The notes: generated by a model from the letters alone, not told the origin. Shown: positions 18,438 to 27,300, counted from the first letter of the stretch. The stretch: DNA of 64,000 nt from CBDAPE01 sp965198325 (GCA_965198325.1 CBDAPE010000019.1:1-64000), one strand, 5' to 3'. Numbers and translations are program-made.

Positions 18438-19355
18438 TCAGTGACTGGCGTAACTCGGATGACCCTCTTCGATGCCTTCGGGATCGAAGTGGATGATGAT
18501 TTCCGTGTTGGGAAAAGCTTCCAACAGGCTTGTCTCGACCTCATCGGAGATATCGTGGGCTTCGGTGAGCTTGAGATCGCCATCCAGTTCGATGTGCAAC
18601 TGGATAAAGCCCTTCAGGCCGGAGCTGCGGGTCTTGAGCTCGTGCAGGCTGATCACTTTTGGGTGGGCGAGAACAGCCGTCTTTATTTTTTCGCGCTCCG
18701 CGTCGGGGAACTCCCGGTCCATAAGGTGACCCAGCGCCTCGCGGGCGATCCGCCAAGCGCTGTGCAGGATGTAGAGCGCGATCACGATCGCGAAGATGGG
18801 ATCGGCGTAAATCCAGCCCAGAAAGCCAACCAGCAGGAACGAGGCGATGACGCTCGCGTTGACGAGCACGTCCGTGACGTAGTGGAGCGAATCGGCCTTG
18901 ATCGCCGTCGAACCCGTGCGGGCGACCACATAGCGCTGATAGAGGACGAGCAGAGCCGTCGCGACGATGGCGAAGATCATCACGGCCACGCCGACGGCGG
19001 TGTGGTCGAGGGTCGTCGGGTGGATCAGACGATTTACAGCCTGGATGATGATAAAGACGCCCGAACCCATGATGAATGTGGCTTGCCCGAGTGAAGCGAG
19101 CGGCTCGGCCTTGCCATGGCCGAAGCGATGCTCGCGGTCAGCCGGCGTCAGCGCGTGCCGGACCGCAATGAGATTGATCAGCGAAGCCGCGATGTCCATG
19201 AAGGAATCCATCATCGACGAGAGCAGGCTTACGGAATCGGTCATCAACCAGGCAAAGAGCTTGGTTCCGATTAGCACGCCGGCGACGGTGACCGACGCGT
19301 AGGTCGCCCGGCGCATCAGAGTGGCGGCACGATCGGGGGCGACGGGGCGAATCAT
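18438..19355 (-). CDS. Cation diffusion facilitator family transporter
   Basis: 305 residues, inner-membrane divalent-cation/proton antiporter of the FieF/YiiP type exporting Zn, Fe or Mn. Seen: six hydrophobic segments in the first ~210 residues; SMMDSFMDIAAS (metal-site Asp pair in helix 2), HRFGHGKAEPLASL, and ADSLHYVTDVLVNASV (His-x3-Asp site in helix 5). A cytoplasmic ferredoxin-like domain ends with HFDPEG. Length is normal for the family. The start at 19355 is 27 bases from the pdxH stop upstream, so the two genes may be co-transcribed. Metal specificity cannot be read from the sequence. Confidence 0.92.
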   Translation of the reverse strand: MIRPVAPDRAATLMRRATYASVTVAGVLIGTKLFAWLMTDSVSLLSSMMDSFMDIAASLINLIAVRHALTPADREHRFGHGKAEPLASLGQATFIMGSGVFIIIQAVNRLIHPTTLDHTAVGVAVMIFAIVATALLVLYQRYVVARTGSTAIKADSLHYVTDVLVNASVIASFLLVGFLGWIYADPIFAIVIALYILHSAWRIAREALGHLMDREFPDAEREKIKTAVLAHPKVISLHELKTRSSGLKGFIQLHIELDGDLKLTEAHDISDEVETSLLEAFPNTEIIIHFDPEGIEEGHPSYASH

Positions 19356-19382
19356 GGCAGGCCAGCTCCGGGTCTTTCGTGA

Positions 19383-19964
19383 TCAGGGATAGAGATGCTC
19401 GATCGCCCAGCCGTCGTCGGTCCGGGTATAGACTGCTCGCTCGTGCAGGCGGGAGGCCTTTTCCTGCCAGAATTCGATCCGCTCGGGCACGAGTCTATAA
19501 CCCGACCAGAACGGCGGGCGCGGCACCTTGGCGACGTTGAATTTGAGCGCGAACTTGGCAACCCGCCGCTCAAGGTCGAAGCGGCCGGCAAGCGGGCGCG
19601 ATTGCTCGGATGCCCAGGCGCCGATCTGGCTACCCCGGTCGCGGGACGCGAAATAGACATCCGCATCCGTGTCCGGGACCGGCTCGACGCGGCCCTCGGC
19701 GCGAACCTGCTTGCCAAGCGGCATCCAGTAGAAGCACAGCGCCGCCCGGGGATTGGCGGCAATCTCGACACCCTTACGGCTTTCGAGATTGGTATAGAAA
19801 TCGAATCCGTCCTCCGTTGCGGTCTTGCACAGCACCATGCGGAGCGACGGCGTGCCGTCAGGCATGGCCGTTGCGAGCGCTACCGCGGTCGGCAGGCGAA
19901 GATCGGTGTTTGTTGCCTCTTCCTGCCAGCGGGCAAATAGGGCGATGGGATCGGAGTCGGCCAT
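19383..19964 (-). CDS. pdxH: Pyridoxamine/pyridoxine 5'-phosphate oxidase
   Basis: 193 residues from ATG 19964 (alternatives at 19973 and 20000). FMN enzyme that makes pyridoxal 5'-phosphate, the cofactor of the nearby 5-aminolevulinate synthase among many others. Seen: DPIALFARWQEEA, PSLRMVLCKTATEDGFDFYTN (FMN phosphate site), SRKGVEIAANPRAALCFYW, RDRGSQIGAWASEQS, and the C-terminal FWSGYRLVPERIEFWQ...RLHERAVYTR...LYP typical of PdxH. The ATG at 19964 is chosen because GGATG lies 7 bases upstream and homologues begin near there. Confidence 0.93.
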   Translation of the reverse strand: MADSDPIALFARWQEEATNTDLRLPTAVALATAMPDGTPSLRMVLCKTATEDGFDFYTNLESRKGVEIAANPRAALCFYWMPLGKQVRAEGRVEPVPDTDADVYFASRDRGSQIGAWASEQSRPLAGRFDLERRVAKFALKFNVAKVPRPPFWSGYRLVPERIEFWQEKASRLHERAVYTRTDDGWAIEHLYP

Positions 19965-20157
19965 TGGGATCATCCGGCGGTCTGTAGGTCTGGTTCGCAC
20001 TGGAGCGGGACGTTATGCCACGGGCCTTTTATCGCGAAATTTTGATCCGATCTATGGCTTGAGGCAATGAATCGGCCCGCCCGCTCTGGTAGACTAGCGG
20101 CAATTCAAATGTGGTCGGCGACATCCCCCGATCAATTCCAAGGATAAGGATAGGCTG

Positions 20158-20640
20158 ATGACAAAGCTTAGCAAGGTTACTGCCGCGGGTCTAATCGCAG
20201 GTGCGTTCGTCCTCGGCGCGTGCAGCGAGGACGCGGGGACCAAGGAAACTCTCGGCACATTGGGCGGCGCGGCGCTCGGTGGCCTCCTCGGTGCCCAAGT
20301 CGGTGGTGGCACGGGCCAGCTGGCCGCGACCGCCGCGGGCGCCCTCATCGGCGCAGTTGTTGGCGCCGAGGTCGGCAAATCGCTCGACAAGGCCGACCAG
20401 CTCTATGCCGAGCGCACGGCCCATGACGCGTTGGAAAACAGCCCGTCGGAGCAAACCTCTCAGTGGTCAAACCCCGATTCGGGTCACTCCGGCACGGTGA
20501 CGCCGACCAGCACCTACCAAACGGCGGAGGGTCAGTACTGCCGGGAATACCAGCAAACGGTGACGATTGACGGTGAGACCCACCAGGCCTACGGCACGGC
20601 TTGCCGGATGCCCGATGGGAGCTGGCAGATCCAGGGCTGA
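20158..20640 (+). CDS. Glycine-zipper outer-membrane lipoprotein (17-kDa antigen-like)
   Basis: 160 residues. Signal peptide ending in the lipobox VLGAC (Cys ~22), so it is lipidated and anchored to the outer membrane. Residues ~35-75 form a glycine-zipper pair (GTLGGAALGGLLGAQVGGG, AAGALIGAVVGAEVGKSLD). The C-terminal domain (YCREYQQTVTIDGETHQAYGTACRMPDGSWQI) matches the RT0821/Lpp0805 surface-protein type. Known relatives are envelope proteins of unclear job. A single-gene unit, divergent from pdxH, with 193 bases between starts. Confidence 0.88.
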   Translation: MTKLSKVTAAGLIAGAFVLGACSEDAGTKETLGTLGGAALGGLLGAQVGGGTGQLAATAAGALIGAVVGAEVGKSLDKADQLYAERTAHDALENSPSEQTSQWSNPDSGHSGTVTPTSTYQTAEGQYCREYQQTVTIDGETHQAYGTACRMPDGSWQIQG

Positions 20641-20766
20641 GGCCGCGTTTCGGCGACGGTAGATTCAGTAACGCCCCGAACGGCCCGGATTGCCCGCGGT
20701 TTGCCCCTATGGGGCTTTCGTGTAGGATTGGTGGCTCACGCTGTTTGCACCGCGCCCGGGCCCACC

Positions 20767-21606
20767 ATGCAAGAAACCGTCGATGACACTACGCTGACCG
20801 CCGCCACGCCGCTCATGGCCGGCAAGCGGGGGTTGATCATGGGCGTGGCCAACGACCGTTCGATCGGCTGGGGCGTTGCAAGGGTGCTGAGCGCCCACGG
20901 CGCGGAGCTTGCCTTCACCTACCAGGGCGATGCCCTCGCCAAACGGGTTATCCCGCTCGCCGAATCCCTCGGCTCGCAGATCATGATGGACTGCGACGTG
21001 ACCGACATGGATAGCGTCGACTCCGTGTTCGGGCAGGTCGGCAAGCAATGGGGCGGGCTCGATTTTCTGGTCCACGCCATTGCGTTCTCCAACAAGGAAG
21101 AACTCAAGGGCCGCTACGTCGACACCTCCCTGGAGAATTTCACGCTTACCATGCAGGTTTGCTGCTACTCCTTCACGGCGCTTGCCCAACGGGCCGCGGC
21201 GCTGATGCCCGGCGGCGGCGGCCTGCTGACCCTGAGTTATCTGGGCGCGGAACGCTGGATGCCCCATTACAACGTGATGGGTGTCGCCAAGGCGGCGCTC
21301 GAATCGAGTGTTCGCTACCTGGCCGCCGATCTGGGTCAGGACGGTGTGCGAGTCAACGCGGTCTCGGCCGGACCGGTCAAGACACTCGCCGCTTCTGGCA
21401 TCGGGGATTTCCGCTACATTCTCAAATGGAACGAGTTGAACTCGCCGATGCGGCGCACAGTTAGTACCGATGAGGTGGGCGGTGCTGCGCTGTATCTTCT
21501 GAGCGACCTTTCGAGCGGGGTGACCGGCGAGGTCCACCATGTCGATTGCGGCTATCACATCGTGGGCATGAAGCATCCGGAGGCCCCGGATATCTCGATC
21601 GTCTAG
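20767..21606 (+). CDS. fabI: Enoyl-[acyl-carrier-protein] reductase (NADH)
   Basis: 279 residues. Last reductive step of each fatty-acid elongation cycle. Seen: GLIMGVANDRSIGWGVARVL (cofactor-binding loop of FabI), SYLGAERWMPHYNVMGVAKAAL with the catalytic Tyr-x6-Lys, RVNAVSAGPVKTLAASGI and EVHHVDCGYHIVGM. ATG 20767 is chosen because homology to FabI begins ~20 residues later; a longer upstream frame has no support. aroC follows after 11 bases, an arrangement often seen in alphaproteobacteria. Confidence 0.95.
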   Translation: MQETVDDTTLTAATPLMAGKRGLIMGVANDRSIGWGVARVLSAHGAELAFTYQGDALAKRVIPLAESLGSQIMMDCDVTDMDSVDSVFGQVGKQWGGLDFLVHAIAFSNKEELKGRYVDTSLENFTLTMQVCCYSFTALAQRAAALMPGGGGLLTLSYLGAERWMPHYNVMGVAKAALESSVRYLAADLGQDGVRVNAVSAGPVKTLAASGIGDFRYILKWNELNSPMRRTVSTDEVGGAALYLLSDLSSGVTGEVHHVDCGYHIVGMKHPEAPDISIV

Positions 21607-21617
21607 GCGCGGCGGCC

Positions 21618-22688
21618 ATGTCGCACAACAGTTTTGGCCATCTCTTCCGAATTACGACCTGGGGCGAAAGTCATGGGCCGGCGATCGGCTGTGTCGTCGA
21701 CGGTACGCCGCCTGGTCTCGCGCTTGACGAAGTGTGGATTCAGGGATTTCTCGACAAACGCCGTCCCGGCCAGTCGCGATTCACCACTCAGCGCAGGGAG
21801 CCGGACCAAGTGCGCATTCTCTCCGGCCTGTTCGAGGGTAAAACCACGGGCACGCCCATTGGCCTGATGATCGAGAACCGGGACGCGCGCTCCAAGGATT
21901 ACGAGACCATCAAGGAAAAGTTCCGTCCGGGCCACGCCGACTATACCTACGCCGCCAAGTACGGCACCCGGGATTACCGGGGCGGCGGTCGGGCGAGCGC
22001 GCGGGAAACCGCCATGCGCGTTGCTGCGGGCGCAATCGCCCGAAAGATCCTGGGCGCCAAGGTTAAAATTCGTGGTGCCGTCGTTCAGTTGGGCGGGCAC
22101 ACGATTGCGCGATCGCGCTGGAGCTGGCCCGAGACAGCACGCAACCCGTTCTGGTGCCCCGACAAGCAGGCGGTCGCCGAATGGGAGGCGGCACTCGATG
22201 CCGCGCGCAAACGCGGCAGTTCCATGGGCGCGGTCATCGAAGTCGCCGCCGCGGGCGTGTCTGCGGGATTTGGCGCGCCGGTCTACGGCAAGCTCGACGC
22301 GGAGCTCGCCGCGGCGCTCATGAGCATCAACGCGGTCAAGGGCGTCGAGATCGGAGCGGGCTTCGGAGCCGCCGCGTTTTCCGGCGAGGAGAACGCCGAC
22401 GAGATGCGCGTGCGCAAAGGCAAGGTCGCATTTCTATCCAACAACGCCGGCGGGGTTCTGGGCGGCATCTCGACGGGCCAGGACATCGTCGCCCGCTTTG
22501 CGGTCAAGCCAACCAGTTCGATCCTCAAAGGGCGCAAGACGATCACGGCAGACGGGCGCGATACGGAAATCTCGATCAAGGGCCGACACGACCCTTGCGT
22601 CGGGATTCGCGCCGTACCGGTTGGCGAGGCGATGATGGCCTGCGTCCTGGCGGACCACCTGCTCCGCCACCGGGCTCAGTGCGGCTAG
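21618..22688 (+). CDS. aroC: Chorismate synthase
   Basis: 356 residues. FMN-dependent last step of the shikimate pathway, converting 5-enolpyruvylshikimate-3-phosphate to chorismate. Seen: the N-terminal MSHNSFGHLFRITTWGESHG, RRPGQSRFTTQRREPD, GLFEGKTTGTPIGLMI, YGTRDYRGGGRASARETAMRV, GEENADEMR and GGISTGQDIVARFAVKPTSS, all chorismate synthase signatures. Length normal. Probably co-transcribed with fabI. Confidence 0.97.
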   Translation: MSHNSFGHLFRITTWGESHGPAIGCVVDGTPPGLALDEVWIQGFLDKRRPGQSRFTTQRREPDQVRILSGLFEGKTTGTPIGLMIENRDARSKDYETIKEKFRPGHADYTYAAKYGTRDYRGGGRASARETAMRVAAGAIARKILGAKVKIRGAVVQLGGHTIARSRWSWPETARNPFWCPDKQAVAEWEAALDAARKRGSSMGAVIEVAAAGVSAGFGAPVYGKLDAELAAALMSINAVKGVEIGAGFGAAAFSGEENADEMRVRKGKVAFLSNNAGGVLGGISTGQDIVARFAVKPTSSILKGRKTITADGRDTEISIKGRHDPCVGIRAVPVGEAMMACVLADHLLRHRAQCG

Positions 22689-22829
22689 GGCGAAATTCGA
22701 TGAAGTGGATTTATCGGAATTCGAGAGCCCGCGACCGCGGGGTGCCGTTGATGCGGCGAAAGTCTCCGCGGCGAGCGAACGCCGTTCCGCTTTGATTCGC
22801 GTAATGCTAAACGGTTAAGGCACTAAACC

Positions 22830-23444
22830 ATGCCCGCCCGCAAGCAGAAAACCCGTCGCTCGAACGAGGTGATGGCGCTCCCGCTCCCCGATCAACGCCG
22901 CCTCGATCCCGGGATCAAGGCAGTCTTCGCAAAGTGCATGGGAAAGATTGGCTTCGTGCCAAACGTGCTGCGCGCTTATACGCTCCGACCGTCAAAATTC
23001 GAGCCGTTCCGGCGATACAACAACGAACTCATGCTGGGCGATTCGGGACTCTCGAAGCTCGAGCGGGAGATGATCGCCGTTGTCGTCTCGTGCGTGAACC
23101 ATTGTCATTACTGCCTGATCGCCCACGGTGCAGCGGTTCGCGCGATGTCAGGTGATCCCGAATTGGGCGAGCATCTGGTCACCAACTACCGCACGGCCAA
23201 GTTGTCACGGCGTCAACGGGCGATGCTCGATTTCGTCTGGAAACTCACCGAGGCGCCCCACCAGATGGGCAAGGCCGACCGCACGGCGCTCCGGGGCGCG
23301 GGATTCTCGGTAGAAGACGTCTTCGACATCGCGGAGGTCGCCGGTTTCTACAACATGACCAATAGGTTGGCGTCCGCGATCGACATGCGGCCTAATCCTG
23401 AATATCACGCCGTCGCGCGCGGCTCGACCAAGGACAAAGGTTGA
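22830..23444 (+). CDS. Peroxidase-related AhpD/carboxymuconolactone decarboxylase-like protein
   Basis: 204 residues. Alkylhydroperoxidase-D-like fold: the segment VVVSCVNHCHYCLIAHGAAVR carries the redox CxxC (Cys-His-Tyr-Cys) plus the downstream His. The N-terminal GKIGFVPNVLRAYTLRP and C-terminal AEVAGFYNMTNRLASAIDMRPN are typical of the 'uncharacterized peroxidase-related enzyme' family. Likely reduces peroxides using an unknown thiol donor. It stands alone, 141 bases after aroC and convergent with tlyA. Confidence 0.85.
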   Translation: MPARKQKTRRSNEVMALPLPDQRRLDPGIKAVFAKCMGKIGFVPNVLRAYTLRPSKFEPFRRYNNELMLGDSGLSKLEREMIAVVVSCVNHCHYCLIAHGAAVRAMSGDPELGEHLVTNYRTAKLSRRQRAMLDFVWKLTEAPHQMGKADRTALRGAGFSVEDVFDIAEVAGFYNMTNRLASAIDMRPNPEYHAVARGSTKDKG

Positions 23445-23532
23445 GCGGCTGATCTGTCGTACCTCCGGCCAAACGAGTCCGGATTTCAACACCCGTAAGC
23501 AACGATCCGGACCGCGAGAATCGAGGGCTGAC

Positions 23533-24333
23533 TCAGTTGTTCTCGGCGGGTCGGCGCGCGGCGATCAGAAATTCCACGTTGCCATCGGCACCTTGTATCG
23601 GACTCTCGGTAATCCCAACGATTTCCCAGCCCATGTCGTCTGCGAACCAGTCCCGGATCGCCTCGCAGACCTCGGTGTGAAGCATCAGGTCGCGCACAAT
23701 TCCCCGCTTGCCGACCCGTTCGCGGCCAACCTCGAACTGGGGCTTGATCAACGCCACGGCGACGCCACCGGGCCGGACTAGCGCCAGCGGAGCGGGCAGG
23801 ATCGTGCGCAAACCGATGAAACTCGCATCGCAGGTGACGATATCGACGGGCTCGGGCACCTGCTCGTTCGAAAGCCGGCGGGCGTTGGTCCGCTCAAGCC
23901 GGACGACGCGATCGTCGCTCTGCAGTCTCCAGGCGAGCTGGCCGCGCCCGACATCGACCGCATAGACCTTTGCTGCACCCCGGCTGAGCAGGACGTCCGT
24001 AAAACCACCCGTGGACGCGCCTATATCCAGCGCAACGCAGCCATCGATTCTGATTTCGAATTCGTCGAGTGCATGGGCGAGCTTGACGCCGCCTCGGGAT
24101 ACCCAGGGATGGTCGCCGCCCCGCACCTCGAGAGGAATATCGCCGGCAAAACTGTGGCCCGGTTTTTCGAGTTTCTGCTCTCCGCTATAGACCCGGCCCG
24201 CCATGATCAACGCTTGCGCTCGGCTACGGCTGTCCGCCAAGCCGCGGGCGACCAGCAGCTGGTCGAGGCGCAATTTTGTGGAGGGGTTAGCGCTCAGTTT
24301 TTTCGCTCGAGGATATAGCGGGCCGCATCGCAC
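23533..24333 (-). CDS. tlyA: TlyA-family rRNA 2'-O-methyltransferase
   Basis: Up to 266 residues. Homologues methylate ribose in rRNA (16S C1409 / 23S C1920 type) and were first named hemolysins. Seen: an S4 RNA-binding domain (LRLDQLLVARGLADSRSRAQALIMAGRVYS), HPWVSRGGVKLAHALDEF, then an FtsJ-like methyltransferase core (ALDIGASTGGFTDVLLSRGA, AVDVGRGQLAWRL, CDASFIGLRTILPA, IKPQFEVGRERVGKRGIV). The start is uncertain: family proteins usually start at the LRLDQLL segment (a TTG here), about 19 codons after the ATG at 24333. The frame overlaps the ispA 3' end. Confidence 0.9.
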   Translation of the reverse strand: MRCGPLYPRAKKLSANPSTKLRLDQLLVARGLADSRSRAQALIMAGRVYSGEQKLEKPGHSFAGDIPLEVRGGDHPWVSRGGVKLAHALDEFEIRIDGCVALDIGASTGGFTDVLLSRGAAKVYAVDVGRGQLAWRLQSDDRVVRLERTNARRLSNEQVPEPVDIVTCDASFIGLRTILPAPLALVRPGGVAVALIKPQFEVGRERVGKRGIVRDLMLHTEVCEAIRDWFADDMGWEIVGITESPIQGADGNVEFLIAARRPAENN

Positions 24334-25181
24334 AAGAGCCCTGCGCGTGCGCCGAACATGTCGAGATGGGCGACGGCTTGATCAATCAGCATGGCCGCCT
24401 GGGTACGCGCCCGATCGACGCCAAGCAGCGAAACAAAGGTCGCCTTGCCGGCAGCGGCGTCCTTGCCAACCGCCTTGCCCATGTCCTCCTCGTTGCCCTC
24501 GTGATCCAGCAAATCGTCGGCAATCTGAAAAGCGAGGCCCAGATCGTGGGCATAGCCCCGAAGCGCGTGGCGCGCCTCTTCCGACGCATGCCCCAGGATA
24601 CCGCCCATCTCGCAGGAAACCGCAATCAGCGCACCGGTCTTGAGTTGTTGAAGCCGGGTGATTGCGCCGATGTCGAAATCGGCATCGGGCGCGGAAAGGT
24701 CAATCATCTGGCCGCCCACCATGCCATGGCCGCCGGCCGCAACCGCAAGCGCATGGACCAGATTGCTCCGCATATGGGGGTCGGGATGGGTCGCCGCCTC
24801 GGAGAGAATTTCGAAGGCGAGGCTCTGGAGCCCGTCACCGACCAGGATCGCCGTCGCGTCATCGAACTTGTTGTGACAGGTTGGCTGACCCCGGCGCAGA
24901 TCGTCGTCGTCCATTGCCGGAAGATCGTCATGCACGAGCGAATAGGTGTGGATCAACTCGACGGCCGCAGCGGCACGCAACGAAGAGCTCCGCGGTACGT
25001 CGAACAGATCGGCGCTCGAAATGGTAAGGAAGGGCCGCAGGCGCTTGCCGCCCGCCAAGGCCGAATAGCGCATCGCCTCGAAGACCCGCGCCTGAGCGTC
25101 TTCGACGGGAGGCAGCAGGGCCTCCAGCACTTCGTTGACACCATCCGCGACGTCGGTGAGCGCCTCTTTGAGGTTCGACAC
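24294..25181 (-). CDS. ispA: Polyprenyl (farnesyl/geranylgeranyl) diphosphate synthase
   Basis: 295 residues. Condenses isopentenyl diphosphate with allylic diphosphates for quinones, bactoprenol and hopanoids. Seen: GGKRLRPFL, the first aspartate-rich motif HDDLPAMDDDDLRRG, GDGLQSLAFE, GGQMIDL, QLKTGALI and the second motif FQIADDLLDHEG. The CHxxS/T-type residues before the first motif (HTYSLVHDD) suggest short-chain products. Starts 9 bases after the xseB stop, consistent with a xseB-ispA-tlyA operon; no dxs follows here, unlike in many relatives. Confidence 0.94.
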   Translation of the reverse strand: MSNLKEALTDVADGVNEVLEALLPPVEDAQARVFEAMRYSALAGGKRLRPFLTISSADLFDVPRSSSLRAAAAVELIHTYSLVHDDLPAMDDDDLRRGQPTCHNKFDDATAILVGDGLQSLAFEILSEAATHPDPHMRSNLVHALAVAAGGHGMVGGQMIDLSAPDADFDIGAITRLQQLKTGALIAVSCEMGGILGHASEEARHALRGYAHDLGLAFQIADDLLDHEGNEEDMGKAVGKDAAAGKATFVSLLGVDRARTQAAMLIDQAVAHLDMFGARAGLLCDAARYILERKN

Positions 25182-25190
25182 CGCCCGGCC

Positions 25191-25442
25191 CTAGGTCTTG
25201 TCGGCAGGCTCGGTGCGCGCCGTGCCGCCGCCATCGAGTGAAATCTTCTCTACCTTGAGCTTGGCATCCGTTAGCTTTGCCTCACAATGTTTCTTGAGCG
25301 CAACGCCGCGTTCGTAGGCCGAAATCGCTCCATCGAGGTCGCCCTGGCCTTGTTCCAGGGCTTCGACGATGTCCTCGAGCTCGGCCAGCGCCTGCTCGAA
25401 ATTCATCGCCTTTATATCGGCGGGCACGTCCTGTTTCGCCAT
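25191..25442 (-). CDS. xseB: Exodeoxyribonuclease VII small subunit
   Basis: 83 residues. Small helical subunit of exonuclease VII, which partners XseA in single-strand DNA degradation. Seen: MNFEQALAELEDIVEALEQGQGDLDGAISAYERGVALKKHCEAKL, the entire family signature, with a charged tail. ATG 25442 is chosen because the family starts near there. It heads an apparent operon with ispA and tlyA, and follows the amidohydrolase gene by 72 bases on the same strand. Confidence 0.93.
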   Translation of the reverse strand: MAKQDVPADIKAMNFEQALAELEDIVEALEQGQGDLDGAISAYERGVALKKHCEAKLTDAKLKVEKISLDGGGTARTEPADKT

Positions 25443-25514
25443 GGTGTGACCTCGTCTCCGGGCTGCGAAAGTGTAAGCGGCGGCGCAGGGCCAGGGCAAG
25501 CCCGGGTCTGGCGC

Positions 25515-26450
25515 TCAGGCCGTCATCAGGCCACGCAGATGGGCATGGACGCTGGCCCCGAGCGCCGTGAGGTCGTAACCACCTTCCAGAGTGGAAACCA
25601 CCCGCTCGCCGCAGCACTCCCGCGCCACCGTCAGCAACGCGCCGGTCACCCAGAGATAGTCGTCCTCGACCAGCCGGAGCGAGGCAAGTGGATCTGCAAC
25701 GTGGGCGTCAAAGCCTGCTGATATCACGATAAAATCGGGATCGAAGTCCTTCAGCGCGGGCAGAATCTGGTCCTTCATCGCCATGCGAAAGTCCGCCGAG
25801 TCGGCGCCCGCCGGCAATGGTGCATTGACAATGTTGCCCTGGCCCCGTTCTTCCGCGGCGCCGGTCCCCGGATAAAACGGATATTGATGGGTCGAGCCGT
25901 AGAACAGGCTCGGGTCGCGTTCGAACGCCGCCTGCGTGCCGTTACCGTGATGCACATCGAAGTCGACGACAGCGACGCGCTCTCTGCCATGCACCGCTTG
26001 TGCCTGACGGGCGCCGACCGCCGCGCTGTTGATCAGGCAGAACCCCATCGCCCGGCCCGGTTCCGCGTGATGCCCGGGCGGGCGGACGGCGCAGAAGGCG
26101 TTCCGCGCCTCGCCCTTAGCCACCGCATCGACCGCGGCGCAAACCGCTCCCGCCGCACGCAGAGCCGCCTCGCCCGAGCGGGGTGAAACGATGGTGTCGG
26201 GATCGAGCGCTCCGTAGCCGTCCGTGGGAACCGCGGCCCGCAGTTTGTCGAGATACCCGGTGTCATGGACCCGGCCGATTTGCTCCGCCGTGGCCTCCGG
26301 TCCTTCGCGCCGCTCCAGATCGGCGAACTCCGGCGCGTCGAGAATGCCCCAGACTGCGCGCAATCGATCTGGTGACTCGGGATGGCCCGAGCTCGTGTCG
26401 TGTTCGATGCAGACCGGATGGGTGTAGATGATGGTAGACGGCTCGGCCAT
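25515..26450 (-). CDS. Histone-deacetylase-family (AcuC/AphA-like) amidohydrolase
   Basis: 311 residues. Zinc-dependent deacetylase of the class II HDAC-like bacterial group; relatives act on acetylpolyamines or acetyl-lysine. Seen: THPVCIEHDTSSGHPESPDRL, the active-site VRPPGHHAEPGRAMGFCLINSAAVGA (His-His pair), VDFDVHHGNGTQAAF (zinc Asp/His), STHQYPFYPGTGAAEE, and ISAGFDAHVADPLASL (zinc Asp) with TLEGGYDL. All metal and catalytic residues are present. Start ATG 26450 follows the family N terminus. Divergent from the lipoprotein at 26549. Confidence 0.92.
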   Translation of the reverse strand: MAEPSTIIYTHPVCIEHDTSSGHPESPDRLRAVWGILDAPEFADLERREGPEATAEQIGRVHDTGYLDKLRAAVPTDGYGALDPDTIVSPRSGEAALRAAGAVCAAVDAVAKGEARNAFCAVRPPGHHAEPGRAMGFCLINSAAVGARQAQAVHGRERVAVVDFDVHHGNGTQAAFERDPSLFYGSTHQYPFYPGTGAAEERGQGNIVNAPLPAGADSADFRMAMKDQILPALKDFDPDFIVISAGFDAHVADPLASLRLVEDDYLWVTGALLTVARECCGERVVSTLEGGYDLTALGASVHAHLRGLMTA

Positions 26451-26548
26451 GGTGATCGCTGGATGCAATGGTGCCCCGAACCATACCACAAGGCCGTCCG
26501 TGATCGAACGGGCTGGACAGCGCTCCGACGCCCCCCGAAGATGTCGCC

Positions 26549-27130
26549 ATGCGACTAATCCTGATCGCCTGTCTCCTCGTCGCAGTCGGGCTCGCAGCCT
26601 GCTCGTCCCCGCGCTCGCAACGACCGTCTCTGGCTGGCACCATCGACGCGGTGGTGGACCGCCCGGTTCCGGCGCTGGAGTCCGTGGCACTCGCCCCGAG
26701 GAACGACGGGGTCGCCATTCTCGAAATCGGGTTCGAACTCAAGCGCGCGCTCGCAAGCCGCGCGATCGCAATCGACGACGAGGCCCCAATTCGGCTGGTT
26801 TACGGTGCCGCCATCGACTCTCTTGACCTGACCGAAGGCACCCTGCCCGACATCGCATTGGGCGGCACGATCGGCAGTGAGGGAACGACAGACATCGGCA
26901 TCGGGATCGGCGTGCCTCTCTACGGTGGCGAAGGAGGCCCCGGAAGCTACCAGTTCGCGATCGAAGCGAGCCTGGAAACCCGTGACGCAACGGTGATCTG
27001 GCGTGGCCGGGCCGCCGGCGCAGCGGCGCACTACAGCTTCAGGGCCATCGTCCGGACCGTGATCCCCCTGCTTCTTGACCGGATCGGCGAGACCGTTCGC
27101 AAACAACCGTTCTCGGACCGGGCGTTTTAG
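26549..27130 (+). CDS. Hypothetical lipoprotein
   Basis: 193 residues. N-terminal signal with lipobox VGLAACSS (Cys ~18), so probably lipid-anchored in the envelope. The rest looks like a beta-rich domain (IGFELKRALASRAIAIDDEAP, GTIGSEGTTDIGIGIGVPLYGG, QFAIEASLETRDATVIWRGRAAG) and an amphipathic C-terminal helix. No named family recognised. It has its own start region, 98 bases from the divergent amidohydrolase gene. Confidence 0.75.
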   Translation: MRLILIACLLVAVGLAACSSPRSQRPSLAGTIDAVVDRPVPALESVALAPRNDGVAILEIGFELKRALASRAIAIDDEAPIRLVYGAAIDSLDLTEGTLPDIALGGTIGSEGTTDIGIGIGVPLYGGEGGPGSYQFAIEASLETRDATVIWRGRAAGAAAHYSFRAIVRTVIPLLLDRIGETVRKQPFSDRAF

Positions 27131-27164
27131 ATCCAACCTATTGAAATTCTGCGAAAATTCTTCT

Positions 27165-27192
27165 CTTGAAATTGACGCTTCCGTTCCCATAT
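27165..27192 (+). promoter_or_regulatory. Heat-shock (sigma-32/RpoH) promoter for hsp20
   Basis: CTTGAAA at 27165-27171 and CCCATAT at 27186-27192, separated by 14 bases, match the RpoH consensus (CTTGAA, 13-17 bases, CCCATnT). It lies 109 bases upstream of the hsp20 start, leaving an untranslated leader of roughly 100 bases that contains the thermometer hairpin. Confidence 0.8.
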
Positions 27193-27270
27193 GCGAATTG
27201 TCGGACGCCTCGACTTGGGTCCGGCAGACGAAAACCTGCGGTTTGGCCCAGTGGGCAGGCCGTGCAGATC

Positions 27271-27295
27271 CATATCGCTCAACATGGAGGATGTG
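27271..27295 (+). promoter_or_regulatory. ROSE-like RNA thermometer hairpin masking the hsp20 ribosome-binding site
   Basis: CATATC (27271-27276) pairs with GATGTG (27290-27295), and CTC (27278-27280) pairs with GAG (27287-27289), leaving one bulged G at 27277 and a six-base loop. The 3' arm contains the GGAGGA ribosome-binding site of hsp20, whose ATG is at 27301. A bulged G opposite the Shine-Dalgarno is the hallmark of ROSE elements that control small heat-shock genes in alphaproteobacteria. Upstream hairpins of ROSE were not modelled. Confidence 0.75.
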
Positions 27296-27300
27296 AACCC

